A DNA stretch of 64,000 nt from CAWBJO01 sp963789175. Its GTDB lineage: Bacteria > Pseudomonadota > Alphaproteobacteria > Rhizobiales > Aestuariivirgaceae. The DNA lies in contig CAWBJO010000007.1 of assembly GCA_963789175.1 (NCBI GenBank), positions 1,046,815 through 1,110,814 of the forward strand, written 5' to 3'. Position 1 is the stretch's first letter. Every line of letters starts with the position of its first letter. Of the stretch, positions 51,999 to 59,721 are shown piece after piece. The notes below the pieces were generated by a model. The model saw only the letters and a program-made list of their open reading frames with translations, did not search any database and was not told the DNA's origin. The translations under genes and the position numbers were made by a program.

Positions 51999-52843
51999 CC
52001 TTCAAGCCCATCAGGTCGCGCGGCGAGCAGCACCGGATCGGTGAGGACAAGGGACCGCTGCTCGCCTTCGAGCATGTGGCCAAGTCGTATGGAAAGCTGC
52101 GCGCGCTGAAGGACGTATCGTTCCAGATAAACCCCGGCGAAGTCGTCTGCCTGATCGGTCCGAGCGGCTCGGGCAAGTCCACCGCCCTCCGCTGCGCCAA
52201 CGGGCTCGAGACCATCGAAGGCGGAAGGGTTGTCTTTTCTGGCATCGACGTGCACCAGGCGAGGACCGATCGCCGCAAGCTTCGTCAGCGCATGGGAATG
52301 GTGTTTCAGAATTTCGAACTCTTCCCGCACCTGACCGCGCTGCGGAACATTTCCCTGGCGTTGGGTCTGGTGCGCCGGATGTCGAAGGAGGAGGCGACTG
52401 CGCGATCGGTCGAGCTGCTCGCCAAGGTCGGCCTCAGCGACAAGATCGATCAATACCCCTCGGCGCTGTCGGGCGGACAGCAGCAGCGTGTCGCGATCGC
52501 CCGGGCCTTGGCGATGGAGCCCGATCTGATGCTCTTCGACGAGCCCACCTCGGCTCTCGACCCCGAGACCATCGGTGAGGTGCTCAACGTCATGAAGCAA
52601 CTCGCCGAAGAGGGAATGACCATGGCGGTCGTGACGCACGAGATGGATTTTGCCAAGCGCGTCGCCGACTGGATCGTGGTTTTCGATGATGGAAAGGTCA
52701 TTGAGCAGGGCCTCCCGCGCCAGATCTTCGAGGATGCGGGCGTGCCCCGCACCCGCGAGTTCCTCAGTCACTTGGGCTGGCACGACGAGACCCCGCCCGA
52801 ACTCGACCAGCAATCAACCGTCAGGCCTGGGAGACACTCATGA
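51995..52843 (+). CDS. Amino acid ABC transporter ATP-binding protein
   Basis: 282 aa. Walker A GPSGSGKST, Q-loop in MVFQNFELFPHLTAL, signature LSGGQQQRVAIARAL and Walker B LMLFDEPTSALD are intact. It has an N-terminal extension of about 20 residues compared with GlnQ. Overlaps the next gene by 4 bp (ATGA). Confidence 0.94.
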   Translation: MTFKPIRSRGEQHRIGEDKGPLLAFEHVAKSYGKLRALKDVSFQINPGEVVCLIGPSGSGKSTALRCANGLETIEGGRVVFSGIDVHQARTDRRKLRQRMGMVFQNFELFPHLTALRNISLALGLVRRMSKEEATARSVELLAKVGLSDKIDQYPSALSGGQQQRVAIARALAMEPDLMLFDEPTSALDPETIGEVLNVMKQLAEEGMTMAVVTHEMDFAKRVADWIVVFDDGKVIEQGLPRQIFEDAGVPRTREFLSHLGWHDETPPELDQQSTVRPGRHS

Positions 52844-53979
52844 AGGATTTGGCAATCGACAGAATCGAGGTCTATGCCGTCGGCCCCGAAGTCGCGCGCT
52901 ATCGCTGGGTGTGGAACATGGCCGAGCAGTTCATGACCAACACCGTTATCAGGGTGTTCACCAAGGGCGGCCTCGAAGGCATCGCCGGCGCCATTTCCTT
53001 CTCCGAGTACGGCTTCAGCTCCGCCGTCGCCGAAACGCTCAGGCGGATGGCTCCCGACCTGCTCGGCCAGACGCCGCTCGAGCGCGAGGCGCTGTGGCAC
53101 AGGATGCGCCGCCTCGACTTTCCGACCGCTCCCCAGGCGCAATCGCTGATGGACATTGCGCTCTGGGACCTCGCGGCGAAGCATGCCGATATGCCGCTCT
53201 ATCAGTTCCTGGGCGGCGCCCGCTCGAAGGTTCTGTCGTATGCCAGCACGCCGCTCCTCGAGGAGACGGGAAAATATGTCGAGGCGGTCGGCGATCTCAA
53301 GGCGCAGGGCTTCAAGGCCATCAAGTTCCATTGCTGGTGCGATCCCCGCAAGGATATGGAGATGGTGCGCGCCGTGACTGCGCGCTACGGCGGCGATCCG
53401 TCGTTGCGCTTCATGCTCGATGTGGAGATGCGCTATACGCCGGCCGATGCATACCGTGTTGCCCGGGAGCTCGAGGAGCTCGATTTCGAGTGGTTCGAAG
53501 CACCGCTTCTCGACACCGAGCTGCGCGGCTATCAGGAGCTGCGACGGCACGTGAACGTCCCGATCATTCCGGCCGGCAATTGGCTCCTGGCTCCGGGACT
53601 GATCGAGGCTGCGATTGGGCTCGGCTGCTGGTCGAGCGCCAGGATCGATACGACGATCGTCGGCGGGTTCACCCCGGCTCGCAAGATCATGGCGCTGGCG
53701 GCTGCGAACAGCATGAACGTCGAAGTGCAGTGCTGGGGCTATACCCTGACCCAGGCCGCAAACCTGCATCTCATGCTGGCGTACGACAATTGCACCTATT
53801 TCGAGCAGGCAGTTCCCTTCGAGCCCTATGAGTTCGGGTCCAGGAATTTCATTCGCACCGATGCCCAGGGCTACGTCCATGCGCCGGCTGGCAGCGGTCT
53901 CGGCATCGAGGTCGATTGGGATCAGATTCGGAAGGCGTCCTTCCTGACCTACGAGATCACCCCCAAGGACCTGCAGTGA
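52840..53979 (+). CDS. Mandelate racemase/muconate lactonizing enzyme family protein, atypical active site
   Basis: 379 aa enolase-superfamily enzyme. The catalytic K162-x-H164 (IKFHCW), metal ligands D194 (FMLDVE) and E220 (EWFEAPL), and the Asp of the Asp-His dyad, D270 (RIDTTIVGG), are present. The third metal ligand position is Asn247 (IPAGNWL, usually Glu) and the dyad His position is Gln297 (VEVQCW). It may act as a dehydratase or isomerase with altered chemistry, or on the amino acid or acid brought in by the coupled transporter. Translationally coupled to the ATPase gene. Confidence 0.88.
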   Translation: MKDLAIDRIEVYAVGPEVARYRWVWNMAEQFMTNTVIRVFTKGGLEGIAGAISFSEYGFSSAVAETLRRMAPDLLGQTPLEREALWHRMRRLDFPTAPQAQSLMDIALWDLAAKHADMPLYQFLGGARSKVLSYASTPLLEETGKYVEAVGDLKAQGFKAIKFHCWCDPRKDMEMVRAVTARYGGDPSLRFMLDVEMRYTPADAYRVARELEELDFEWFEAPLLDTELRGYQELRRHVNVPIIPAGNWLLAPGLIEAAIGLGCWSSARIDTTIVGGFTPARKIMALAAANSMNVEVQCWGYTLTQAANLHLMLAYDNCTYFEQAVPFEPYEFGSRNFIRTDAQGYVHAPAGSGLGIEVDWDQIRKASFLTYEITPKDLQ

Positions 53980-53990
53980 GGGCAGGCGTC

Positions 53991-54022
53991 GCAAAAACGA
54001 AAAGCCCGTCGTGACGGGCTTC
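53991..54022 (-). terminator. Terminator of the tRNA-Gly gene (left copy)
   Basis: AGCCCGTC/GACGGGCT (54003-54020) pairs with a 2-nt centre. Read on the minus strand it is followed by TTCGTTTTTGC, so it is a minus-strand terminator placed just after the tRNA-Gly 3' end. It is duplicated at 62223-62243 with one changed base. Confidence 0.75.
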
Positions 54023-54095
54023 GATGATCTTGGAAACTGGAGCGGGCGATGGGATTCGAACCCACGACCCCAACCTTGGCAAACGAAAAATCTCT
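54000..54095 (-). repeat. Island end: terminator plus tRNA-Gly(GCC) 3'-half, left copy
   Basis: 96 bp that recur at 62223-62318 with three mismatches. 54038-54082 is the 3' half of tRNA-Gly(GCC): CCA, the acceptor 3' strand, an intact T arm (GTGGGTTCGAATCCCAT on the minus strand) and the anticodon loop with GCC. Homology to a tRNA stops just after the loop. The 5' half is not in the window. Confidence 0.9.
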
Positions 54096-54474
54096 TATAA
54101 TACAGTAATTTACTTCTGTAACCGCCAGTACTCGGAATTGCACCGACAGTCCACAAGCGATGCTTCTCATCAGTCGTCAGTTGCAGTGTGGAATGGGGTC
54201 CAAACCTGTGCTGCCAAGTTCATTAGAGTGTGCGCCAGAAACAGTAACCCGCGTGTAACCACAGTCTCCTTTCCCTTGAGAGAACCCACCGACAACTATC
54301 TGTATCCACCTTGGCGTGAAGGTCTGCGACTTTGGAAGCGAGAATTTTGACGCTGGGCTGATCTGGCAGCGTGGCCAGCCAATATCGATGTAGAGTCGAC
54401 AATTGGGTTAGGGATAAGAACGGTAAGTCAGCTATGACTTGGAAAATTCAACCCGAAGGATTCGCTTCGCAGCC
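54096..54474. other. Gly-island left att arm, no gene
   Basis: About 380 bp without a plausible gene. The motif GTAACCGCCAGTACTC starts 36 bp after the tRNA fragment, and a 24-bp block at 54237-54260 (core CAGTAACCCGCGTGTAACC) lies about 160 bp in. Both recur at nearly the same distance from the right copy (62341 and 62461-62484), as expected of integrase arm sites. Confidence 0.65.
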
Positions 54475-56568
54475 TTATACGGCCTGATATGCCCTGCGGA
54501 GTGCCCCCAATAAGTGCACAGAATCTTCGGGCCTTTTGAATGGAATGATTCCGCAGAGATACTCTACGTAGTCCTCGAAAGTGGCCGCCGAATTTCGCTC
54601 CAATCGTCCCCGCAGACCAGCAATCAAATCGTCAGCATGGTGCCGTGCATCCGAATATCGTTCAAGATACACGGACGCCGCTGCTCGCCACGCAGGCGAA
54701 GATGGATAAATATCACGGCTTGTTGTAGAGGTCGCCAGCACCGCTTCGTAGCGCCGCGCAGCGAAGTTTATCAGGCTGACATACTCGAGATACCAATCCG
54801 GATGATACGGATTGAGGCGGATGGCTTTGCTTGCAAGCTCGACTCCAACATCCGTTTGTCCGAGTAGAGCGTAACCGCCAGCGCGTTGCATAATCAGATC
54901 TGCATCATTTGGGTTGAGTGATTCAGACAAGTCGAAATGTCGCCGTGCGCGATCGAACTCCCGAAGAAACATGCAGGCCCATGCGAGAACCATGTGTGGT
55001 CGTGCGTCAGTATCATCCAAGGCTACAGATTGTTCGGCGAAAACGAGCGCTTCGTGCAAAAAGTCGCCGAACGGTTTGGCGAGCGGCACGAAGAACGCCC
55101 GGCTGTAGGTAGCTTCAGCCAGGCCGGCAAAGCCGCGAGCATAGTCAGGCGCTATCATCAGAGCTTTGTGAAACAGGGAGATGGCCGCTTCTGTCGCCTC
55201 TAGAGTTGACAGATCAAGAGCTCGCTTCCCCTGCAGCCAATAATCATATGCTCGCATGTCATTGAGTGGCTTCCTCCGTGCAATGGCTGCTGCGTCGTCT
55301 TCAATGCGTTGTGCGAACGCGCCGACGACGGTTTTTGCAATTTCGTCCTGAACAGTAAAGATGTCGTCAAACCGACGGTCGTATCGTTCCGCCCAGAGTT
55401 CAGTTGCACTCGCTGCCTCAACGAGTTGAACCGCGATACGGATGCGGTCACCGCCTTTTCGAACACTGCCCTGAACAGCATAAGCGACACCTAGCTCGCG
55501 ACAAATGTCCTGCAGTTTGATTTTTAGGCCCTTGTAGTGAAATGAGGATTTTCGCGCGACTACAAAAATCGATTTAAAACGAGATAGCTCCGTCGTTATG
55601 TCTTCCGTTATTCCATCGGCAAAATAGTCTTGCTGGGAATCCCCACTCATATTTTCGAAGGGTAGCACCGCTACCGACGGCCTGTCCGGTAGCGTTAGCG
55701 GTAAATTGCCTTCAGGTTTCGTCGGCCCCTTGCGCCGGCCTGCCCGTATCGAACGCGCGAGATCTTCTGTTTCCGATTCCGGCTGAACGTTGAGTTGGTT
55801 TGCTAGCTCGCGTCGACACCTTTCGTATTGCGCCAGCGCAGCGTCAGGTCGTCCCTGTGCTGCGTAGATGCGCATCAAGGCCCGGTGGACATGCTCTTGC
55901 AGCGGATCAAGCGAGATAAGCGTGAGACCATGGTTCAGCGTTTCCTCGAGTTGCCCATTGTGCTCTGCTTGCTCCATCAGTCGGGCGTGGATACCGCAGG
56001 CAAAGAGGCGAAAGCGTTCTCGCTCGGTCAAGAGCCATTGTTCAAACGTCGCCTCCCCGATTGACAGACCTTCCATGAATTCGCCACCCAATAGTTCGGC
56101 AGCATCGTGGAGCGCTTTGTCGCTTTTGGAATTGATGGCGATCTCAATCGCTCTCGTGTCAATCCATGCCGACCCTGGCACCCATGTAATAGCCTCTTTG
56201 GTCGCGATTAGTGTCTTGGCGGATTTGGGCAGGGCACCGCGCAATTCCGAAAGTGATTGACGCAGACTTGCGCGCGCCTGGCTCTCGCTGCGCTCCCCCC
56301 ACAGAAGACCCGTCAGGACGCCGCGAGCGACTTCAGTGCCTTCCCGCTGAATCAAGTAACCGAGAAGGGCGCGAGACTTCTTTGAGGCAATGACGACCGG
56401 TTTTCCGTCGTTCGCAACCGAAATCGGTCCCAGGAGACGAATTCGCAACCCCGCCCCAAGCACGGAGGGTTGCAATTGTCGATTTTGCGTTGCTTTGACG
56501 TTGGCCACGACATTCGGCTCACGATCGCGGCCTATCCTCCTCTCATAGCAAAGAGGAGACAAGTCCAT
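54475..56568 (-). CDS. SARP/BTAD-TolB-TPR transcriptional regulator
   Basis: About 697 aa. Order: a winged-helix with RLLGPISVANDGKPVVIASKK and RGVLTGLLWG (about 43-115), a BTAD helical domain ending near GRPDAALAQYERCRRELANQL (to about 270), a TolB-like/adenylate-cyclase-associated domain with SVAVLPFENMSGDSQQDYFADGITED (about 300-430), then TPR repeats with NPNDADLIMQRAGGYALLGQ and NPYHPDWYLEYV. It is a soluble regulator of unknown target. The start is uncertain: ATG 56568, or GTG 56508, which avoids overlap with the divergent small ORF. Confidence 0.8.
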   Translation of the reverse strand: MDLSPLCYERRIGRDREPNVVANVKATQNRQLQPSVLGAGLRIRLLGPISVANDGKPVVIASKKSRALLGYLIQREGTEVARGVLTGLLWGERSESQARASLRQSLSELRGALPKSAKTLIATKEAITWVPGSAWIDTRAIEIAINSKSDKALHDAAELLGGEFMEGLSIGEATFEQWLLTERERFRLFACGIHARLMEQAEHNGQLEETLNHGLTLISLDPLQEHVHRALMRIYAAQGRPDAALAQYERCRRELANQLNVQPESETEDLARSIRAGRRKGPTKPEGNLPLTLPDRPSVAVLPFENMSGDSQQDYFADGITEDITTELSRFKSIFVVARKSSFHYKGLKIKLQDICRELGVAYAVQGSVRKGGDRIRIAVQLVEAASATELWAERYDRRFDDIFTVQDEIAKTVVGAFAQRIEDDAAAIARRKPLNDMRAYDYWLQGKRALDLSTLEATEAAISLFHKALMIAPDYARGFAGLAEATYSRAFFVPLAKPFGDFLHEALVFAEQSVALDDTDARPHMVLAWACMFLREFDRARRHFDLSESLNPNDADLIMQRAGGYALLGQTDVGVELASKAIRLNPYHPDWYLEYVSLINFAARRYEAVLATSTTSRDIYPSSPAWRAAASVYLERYSDARHHADDLIAGLRGRLERNSAATFEDYVEYLCGIIPFKRPEDSVHLLGALRRAYQAV

Positions 56569-56767
56569 GTATGACATCAACCCCGTCGGCCCGATGCTGC
56601 ATCTAAGGCAGCTTGAACAGCAGGTTAGCCCGAACCTCCGCGAGTTGAGGGCCGATAGACAGAGTATTTCGATCGCCGGTCGAGGCTTAGCGGTAGTAGC
56701 GTTCCTGAAACGACTAGCCGCTCAGCTTCGAAGTCCAATGATTCCTTCGGTTTGGGCAAAGAGTTAG
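56567..56767 (+). CDS. Small hypothetical protein
   Basis: 66 aa, MYDINPVGPMLHLRQLEQQV at the start. AAAGAGGAGA lies 7 bases before the ATG, a good ribosome binding site, which supports real translation. Basic C-terminal half, no membrane segment. Its ATG overlaps the possible 5' end of the divergent regulator, so one of the two starts must be revised. No recognised family. Confidence 0.45.
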   Translation: MYDINPVGPMLHLRQLEQQVSPNLRELRADRQSISIAGRGLAVVAFLKRLAAQLRSPMIPSVWAKS

Positions 56768-56867
56768 GCGATCCTTCTCTCGTGGGCCAAAGCTATCCGC
56801 AGGGCACGTTTTCCCGAAGGGAGGTTGCGAATGAAAATCACTCACGTCGAATTGCAAAAAGATGAAG

Positions 56868-56902
56868 GGGAGGAGGCTCAAGTTAAATCTCGAACCTCCT
56901 CC
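56868..56902 (-). terminator. Rho-independent terminator
   Basis: On the minus strand GGAGGAGGTTC pairs with GAGCCTCCTCC (11 bp, one wobble) around a 12-nt loop, then CCTTCATCTTTTTG. It lies 14 bp after the stop of the small secreted protein gene. Confidence 0.8.
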
Positions 56903-56915
56903 GATTGTCCTTTGT

Positions 56916-57110
56916 CTAACGGTTCGGCGAGAAAATTGGCTCGACGGGCTCCACCGTGATCGGACCTGCAGATAATGAATAGCTGGTCGTAGATCCAGTA
57001 GAGTTGCCATTGGGGTTTACCTGATCCCACTTCTTCTCAGGGAAGCCAGCGGCGGCTGCCTGAGAAGCAATGATACTAAGCACGATGGTTGCAAAAGTGA
57101 TCGTCTTCAT
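56916..57110 (-). CDS. Small secreted protein
   Basis: 64 aa. Signal peptide MKTITFATIVLSIIASQAAA, mature part of about 44 residues rich in Asn, Pro, Ser and Thr (DQVNPNGNSTGSTTSYSLSAG). AAGGAG lies 7 bases before the ATG and a strong terminator follows, so it is a complete small transcription unit. A perfect CRP-like box is centred 75 bp upstream. I do not recognise the family. Confidence 0.7.
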   Translation of the reverse strand: MKTITFATIVLSIIASQAAAAGFPEKKWDQVNPNGNSTGSTTSYSLSAGPITVEPVEPIFSPNR

Positions 57111-57472
57111 TGGGGTCTCCTTGGTGTTGCAGTGTTACAGTCAATGGCTCGTTCTAACAGCGAGTTCAAATTGCTTCTGTGACAAATCTCACAGATGGAA
57201 AGCTTCAGATTAGTTGCTACCCACTTTGCTCTTCAAACTCGCCTTGAGCTGAGTTGTGACAATCACGACAACCCACGATCGTCACTTGCAACGCTCTTCA
57301 TCAGAGCTGAAGCCCTGACGATCTGCGGGAGTTTCGTTGATAAAGAACACGGGGAAGGTCAGTAGATGAGCGTAGCGTATGACGCCGTCCAGAGGTGAGG
57401 ATCTGCACTCAAGCAGACACTAGCACTCGGCTTAGAGGCATGGGGTGCGACTTCCAGTCTAATAAGGAGCAT
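57111..57472. other. Intergenic region without gene
   Basis: 360 bp. Apart from the CRP-like box at 57176-57195 and a weaker related site TGTGA-CAATCA-CGACA at 57256-57271, nothing stands out. Confidence 0.5.
57176..57195. promoter_or_regulatory. CRP-like box 1
   Basis: TCTGTGACAAATCTCACAGA: a perfect 7-bp dyad with 6-bp spacer that contains TGTGA-N6-TCACA. It is centred 75 bp upstream of the small secreted protein start (minus strand). A near-identical box occurs at 57816-57831. Confidence 0.65.
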
Positions 57473-57733
57473 CTATCGACTTGCTACTGGTTGAGTCTCA
57501 ATTGCCGCTTTTAGCCGAAGGAGTGTCGACAAGGGGATCCTGGATGCATTGGGATCGCTCGACCTTTCCCGTAGACGCTCAACCAAGTCGTCTGGAACGA
57601 ATCTCTCGATGTTGGTCAGGATCGCGTCGAGCTCCATCGCGCGAAATCGGCGACGCAGCCATGTTGTCCATTGATCGATCGTCTCGCAACAAGTGTTGTT
57701 GAACTTCCAACCGCCGGCGTTTCTATTTCGCAT
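57473..57733 (-). CDS. Small hypothetical protein
   Basis: 86 aa from ATG 57733 (MRNRNAGGWKFNNTCC), preceded by AGAGGTG with 5-6 bases spacing. Helical, charged, with WTTWLRRRFRAMELDAILTN and a C-terminal DLVERLRERSSDPNASR segment. No signal or membrane segment; family not recognised. A CRP-like box lies about 90 bp upstream. Confidence 0.5.
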   Translation of the reverse strand: MRNRNAGGWKFNNTCCETIDQWTTWLRRRFRAMELDAILTNIERFVPDDLVERLRERSSDPNASRIPLSTLLRLKAAIETQPVASR

Positions 57734-57815
57734 TTGCACACCTCTCACACCTAAAATCAAAAATGCCAAAAACTAGTAGGTTGAGGTGGTTTTAGAGTTT
57801 AAGCATCAGATTCGC

Positions 57816-57831
57816 TGTGAGAAATCGCACA
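57816..57831. promoter_or_regulatory. CRP-like box 2
   Basis: TGTGAGAAATCGCACA: TGTGA-N6-GCACA, one base off a perfect dyad. On the minus strand TGTGCGATTTCTCACA compares with TGTGAGATTTGTCACA of box 1 (14 of 16 identical, including the spacer). It lies upstream of the 57473-57733 gene. Confidence 0.55.
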
Positions 57832-58558
57832 CACCGAAGCGATTGTGCACAGTGGACCTTCCTACGGTCGGATGAACCTTCGATGGCCACTATTGAGAAT
57901 GGGTATTGTCGGATGAACGGCACATTAGCCCGAGCCAAAAGGCTAAGCTCGTGTCGCTCGTCCCCGGACTTCGTTAGCAGCTCCCTACATCGCTCCCTAT
58001 TGTCGGGGCACTCGAATGCGGCTGAGATAGGTTAGATCGGGAACAGCCGAACGTGCAGGTGGTATGTAGAGCGTCGAAGCCGCAGTTATTCTAGCTGTAA
58101 GAAGCTGTTGGAGCGGAATCGCGTGGATAATCGGTGCGTCACCAAGCAACCAAGCAGCCTCATAGATGTACACAGGGTGGGCTGGGGAGTAGTAACCCAA
58201 AAGCTTCTCAATCAAGAGCGGCATGGCAGAAGTGTCGTAGGCGTGCCGATGGGTCCTCCCCGACCTGCTTGCCGTTGCTGGGCTGCTCGCTCTCTATTGT
58301 GGGGCTTGTCGTGAAAGGCCCGGCTACTTATGGCGCCGGTGCGCCTTCCCTGCTCAATCCTCAACATGAGCCCAACCGGAATGGGAATAAGGCTCCTTCT
58401 GCCAGAGGGGCTTCCCAAATTGGTTGAAGTGACTTTGGACTTTGAGGATACGGTCCTGCCCGCAGAGGTTCAGTATTTTTTGCGGTAATTCTTGCTTGGC
58501 AGGAATGCATGGCGGCGCTAAATGGACTAGGGAGGCAAGGGTACGGAGGAGAACCGCT
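57832..58558. other. Gene-poor stretch
   Basis: About 730 bp with only short open frames lacking ribosome binding sites or family resemblance. A 75-codon minus frame at 57997-58224 is the longest clean one, but it has no Shine-Dalgarno sequence. I see no repeat or hairpin of note. Confidence 0.5.
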
Positions 58559-58798
58559 ATGAAAAAATTGCTAGTTGCCCTTGCCATTGTTGGATCCTTG
58601 TCGGTTCCGGCTTTGGCGTCACAGTGCCCCGGTTTAATGAAGAAGGTCGACGATGCCATGGCGACGGCACAAGTCAACGATGCTGATCGCGCCAAAATCG
58701 CAGAATTGCGTAGTTCAGGCGAAGCTCTGCACAATGAGGGAAAGCATGCAGAGTCTGAAGCAGCTTTGAACGAAGCTCTTAAACTCCTGGGTCAATAG
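58559..58798 (+). CDS. Small exported helical protein
   Basis: 79 aa. Signal peptide MKKLLVALAIVGSLSVPALA, mature part SQCPGLMKKVDDAMATAQVN, a helical hairpin of about 59 residues rich in Ala, Glu and Lys (AEALHNEGKHAESEAAL-like). GGAGGAG lies 6 bases before the ATG. Similar small periplasmic helical proteins are common in Rhizobiales and unnamed. A hairpin follows the stop. Confidence 0.78.
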   Translation: MKKLLVALAIVGSLSVPALASQCPGLMKKVDDAMATAQVNDADRAKIAELRSSGEALHNEGKHAESEAALNEALKLLGQ

Positions 58799-58804
58799 AG
58801 CAGC

Positions 58805-58830
58805 GAGCGAGGATGCTTTCATCCTCGCTC
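58805..58830 (+). terminator. Hairpin after small exported protein gene
   Basis: GAGCGAGGATG/CATCCTCGCTC, a perfect 11-bp stem with a CTTT loop, 6 bp after the stop. The U-tract is poor (caacctgcccctc), so termination may be partial. Confidence 0.65.
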
Positions 58831-58976
58831 CAACCTGCCCCTCTCATCTGCTTTTGAATCGATCAGCTAGCTGGGCGAACATCGCCAAGCTGAATTCGGA
58901 TCATGGCACCGGACCGGTCTATTTTTGCGACGCGGGATGCCACGTCGCTTCGAAACAACGCCAAATAATTCAACTT

Positions 58977-59400
58977 TCAGGCGTGCATCATAATAACCCG
59001 CATGACAGCGGCTTCGCTTCCGTTGTTTGTGGCTGCTTCCTTGGTGCTTCCCTTGCCGCAGGCCCAAACATCACCCTCTTTTGCGGTGAACTTCTGTTCA
59101 CCCGCTGTAACCTCCAGCTCGCCTACGATGGTCGTGCACACCATGTCGGCCTCCATTACCTCTCCAGGAGGGTCGGCCGCGCCCGGTTGGTACACAATAT
59201 CCACCAATTCCACGGTCTTATAGGCGGCAATATTGGATTCCCGCGTACCCAGTTTGACCAACCGAATGCCAGGAGAAAGTTCTTCCCCATCATTCCGGCC
59301 CATAGGCCTTAGGGACCGCGCCTGCCGATCCTGGAACAAGCGGCATTGCAGCCACCGTCAGACCAACCGTCAATGCTGTTCTGCGATTGATACTTTCCAT
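58977..59400 (-). pseudogene. Exported cupin protein, frameshifted
   Basis: From ATG 59400 (AGGGAGA upstream) the frame encodes a signal peptide, MESINRRTALTVGLTVAAMP, up to KAYGPE then TGA. The rest of the cupin runs in another frame to 58977: NDGEELSPGIRLVKLGTRES, VYQPGAADPPGEVMEADMVC, TAKEGDVWACGKGS. One extra C in the run ccggcc near 59295-59298 explains the shift; removing it joins KAYGP to NDGEELS. It may be a true mutation or a sequencing error. Confidence 0.75.
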
Positions 59401-59721
59401 GGGGATCTCCCTTTGTCTGCCTGTAGACTTCAGGCGCCACTATCGGGAGCTTGTTGCGGCGGAGAGTCAATGCAAAATCGAAGGGCGCATCCAAAAAATC
59501 AAGGACGCTTCTGCAAAGCTCGCGAGGCGAAAAACTTCTAGCCGCACCTCACCATGGCTTACCTTATGAAGCTGGGGAAGAAGTGGAGGAGCGACGGTGC
59601 GGCGCACGGTTGCGCTCAAGCCCTTGGGTTTGCAAGCGGTACTGCGGTGTCGTTCAGCTTGCATTCAGATACCCTGTCGCTGAATCACGTCCGGCCGCGA
59701 TTTACTGCACCGGAGGTTCAG
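59401..59721. other. Intergenic region without gene
   Basis: 320 bp between the divergent cupin pseudogene and the LysM gene. No family-like reading frame, hairpin or promoter consensus stood out. Confidence 0.4.

Noticed and set aside
54023..54350. Plus-strand 108-codon frame across the tRNA-Gly fragment
   Set aside because: It starts inside the terminator and tRNA copy; such frames are common false calls at tRNA 3' ends.
57997..58224. 75-codon minus frame as a gene
   Set aside because: No ribosome binding site and no recognisable pattern; it lies in a gene-poor stretch where chance frames are expected.
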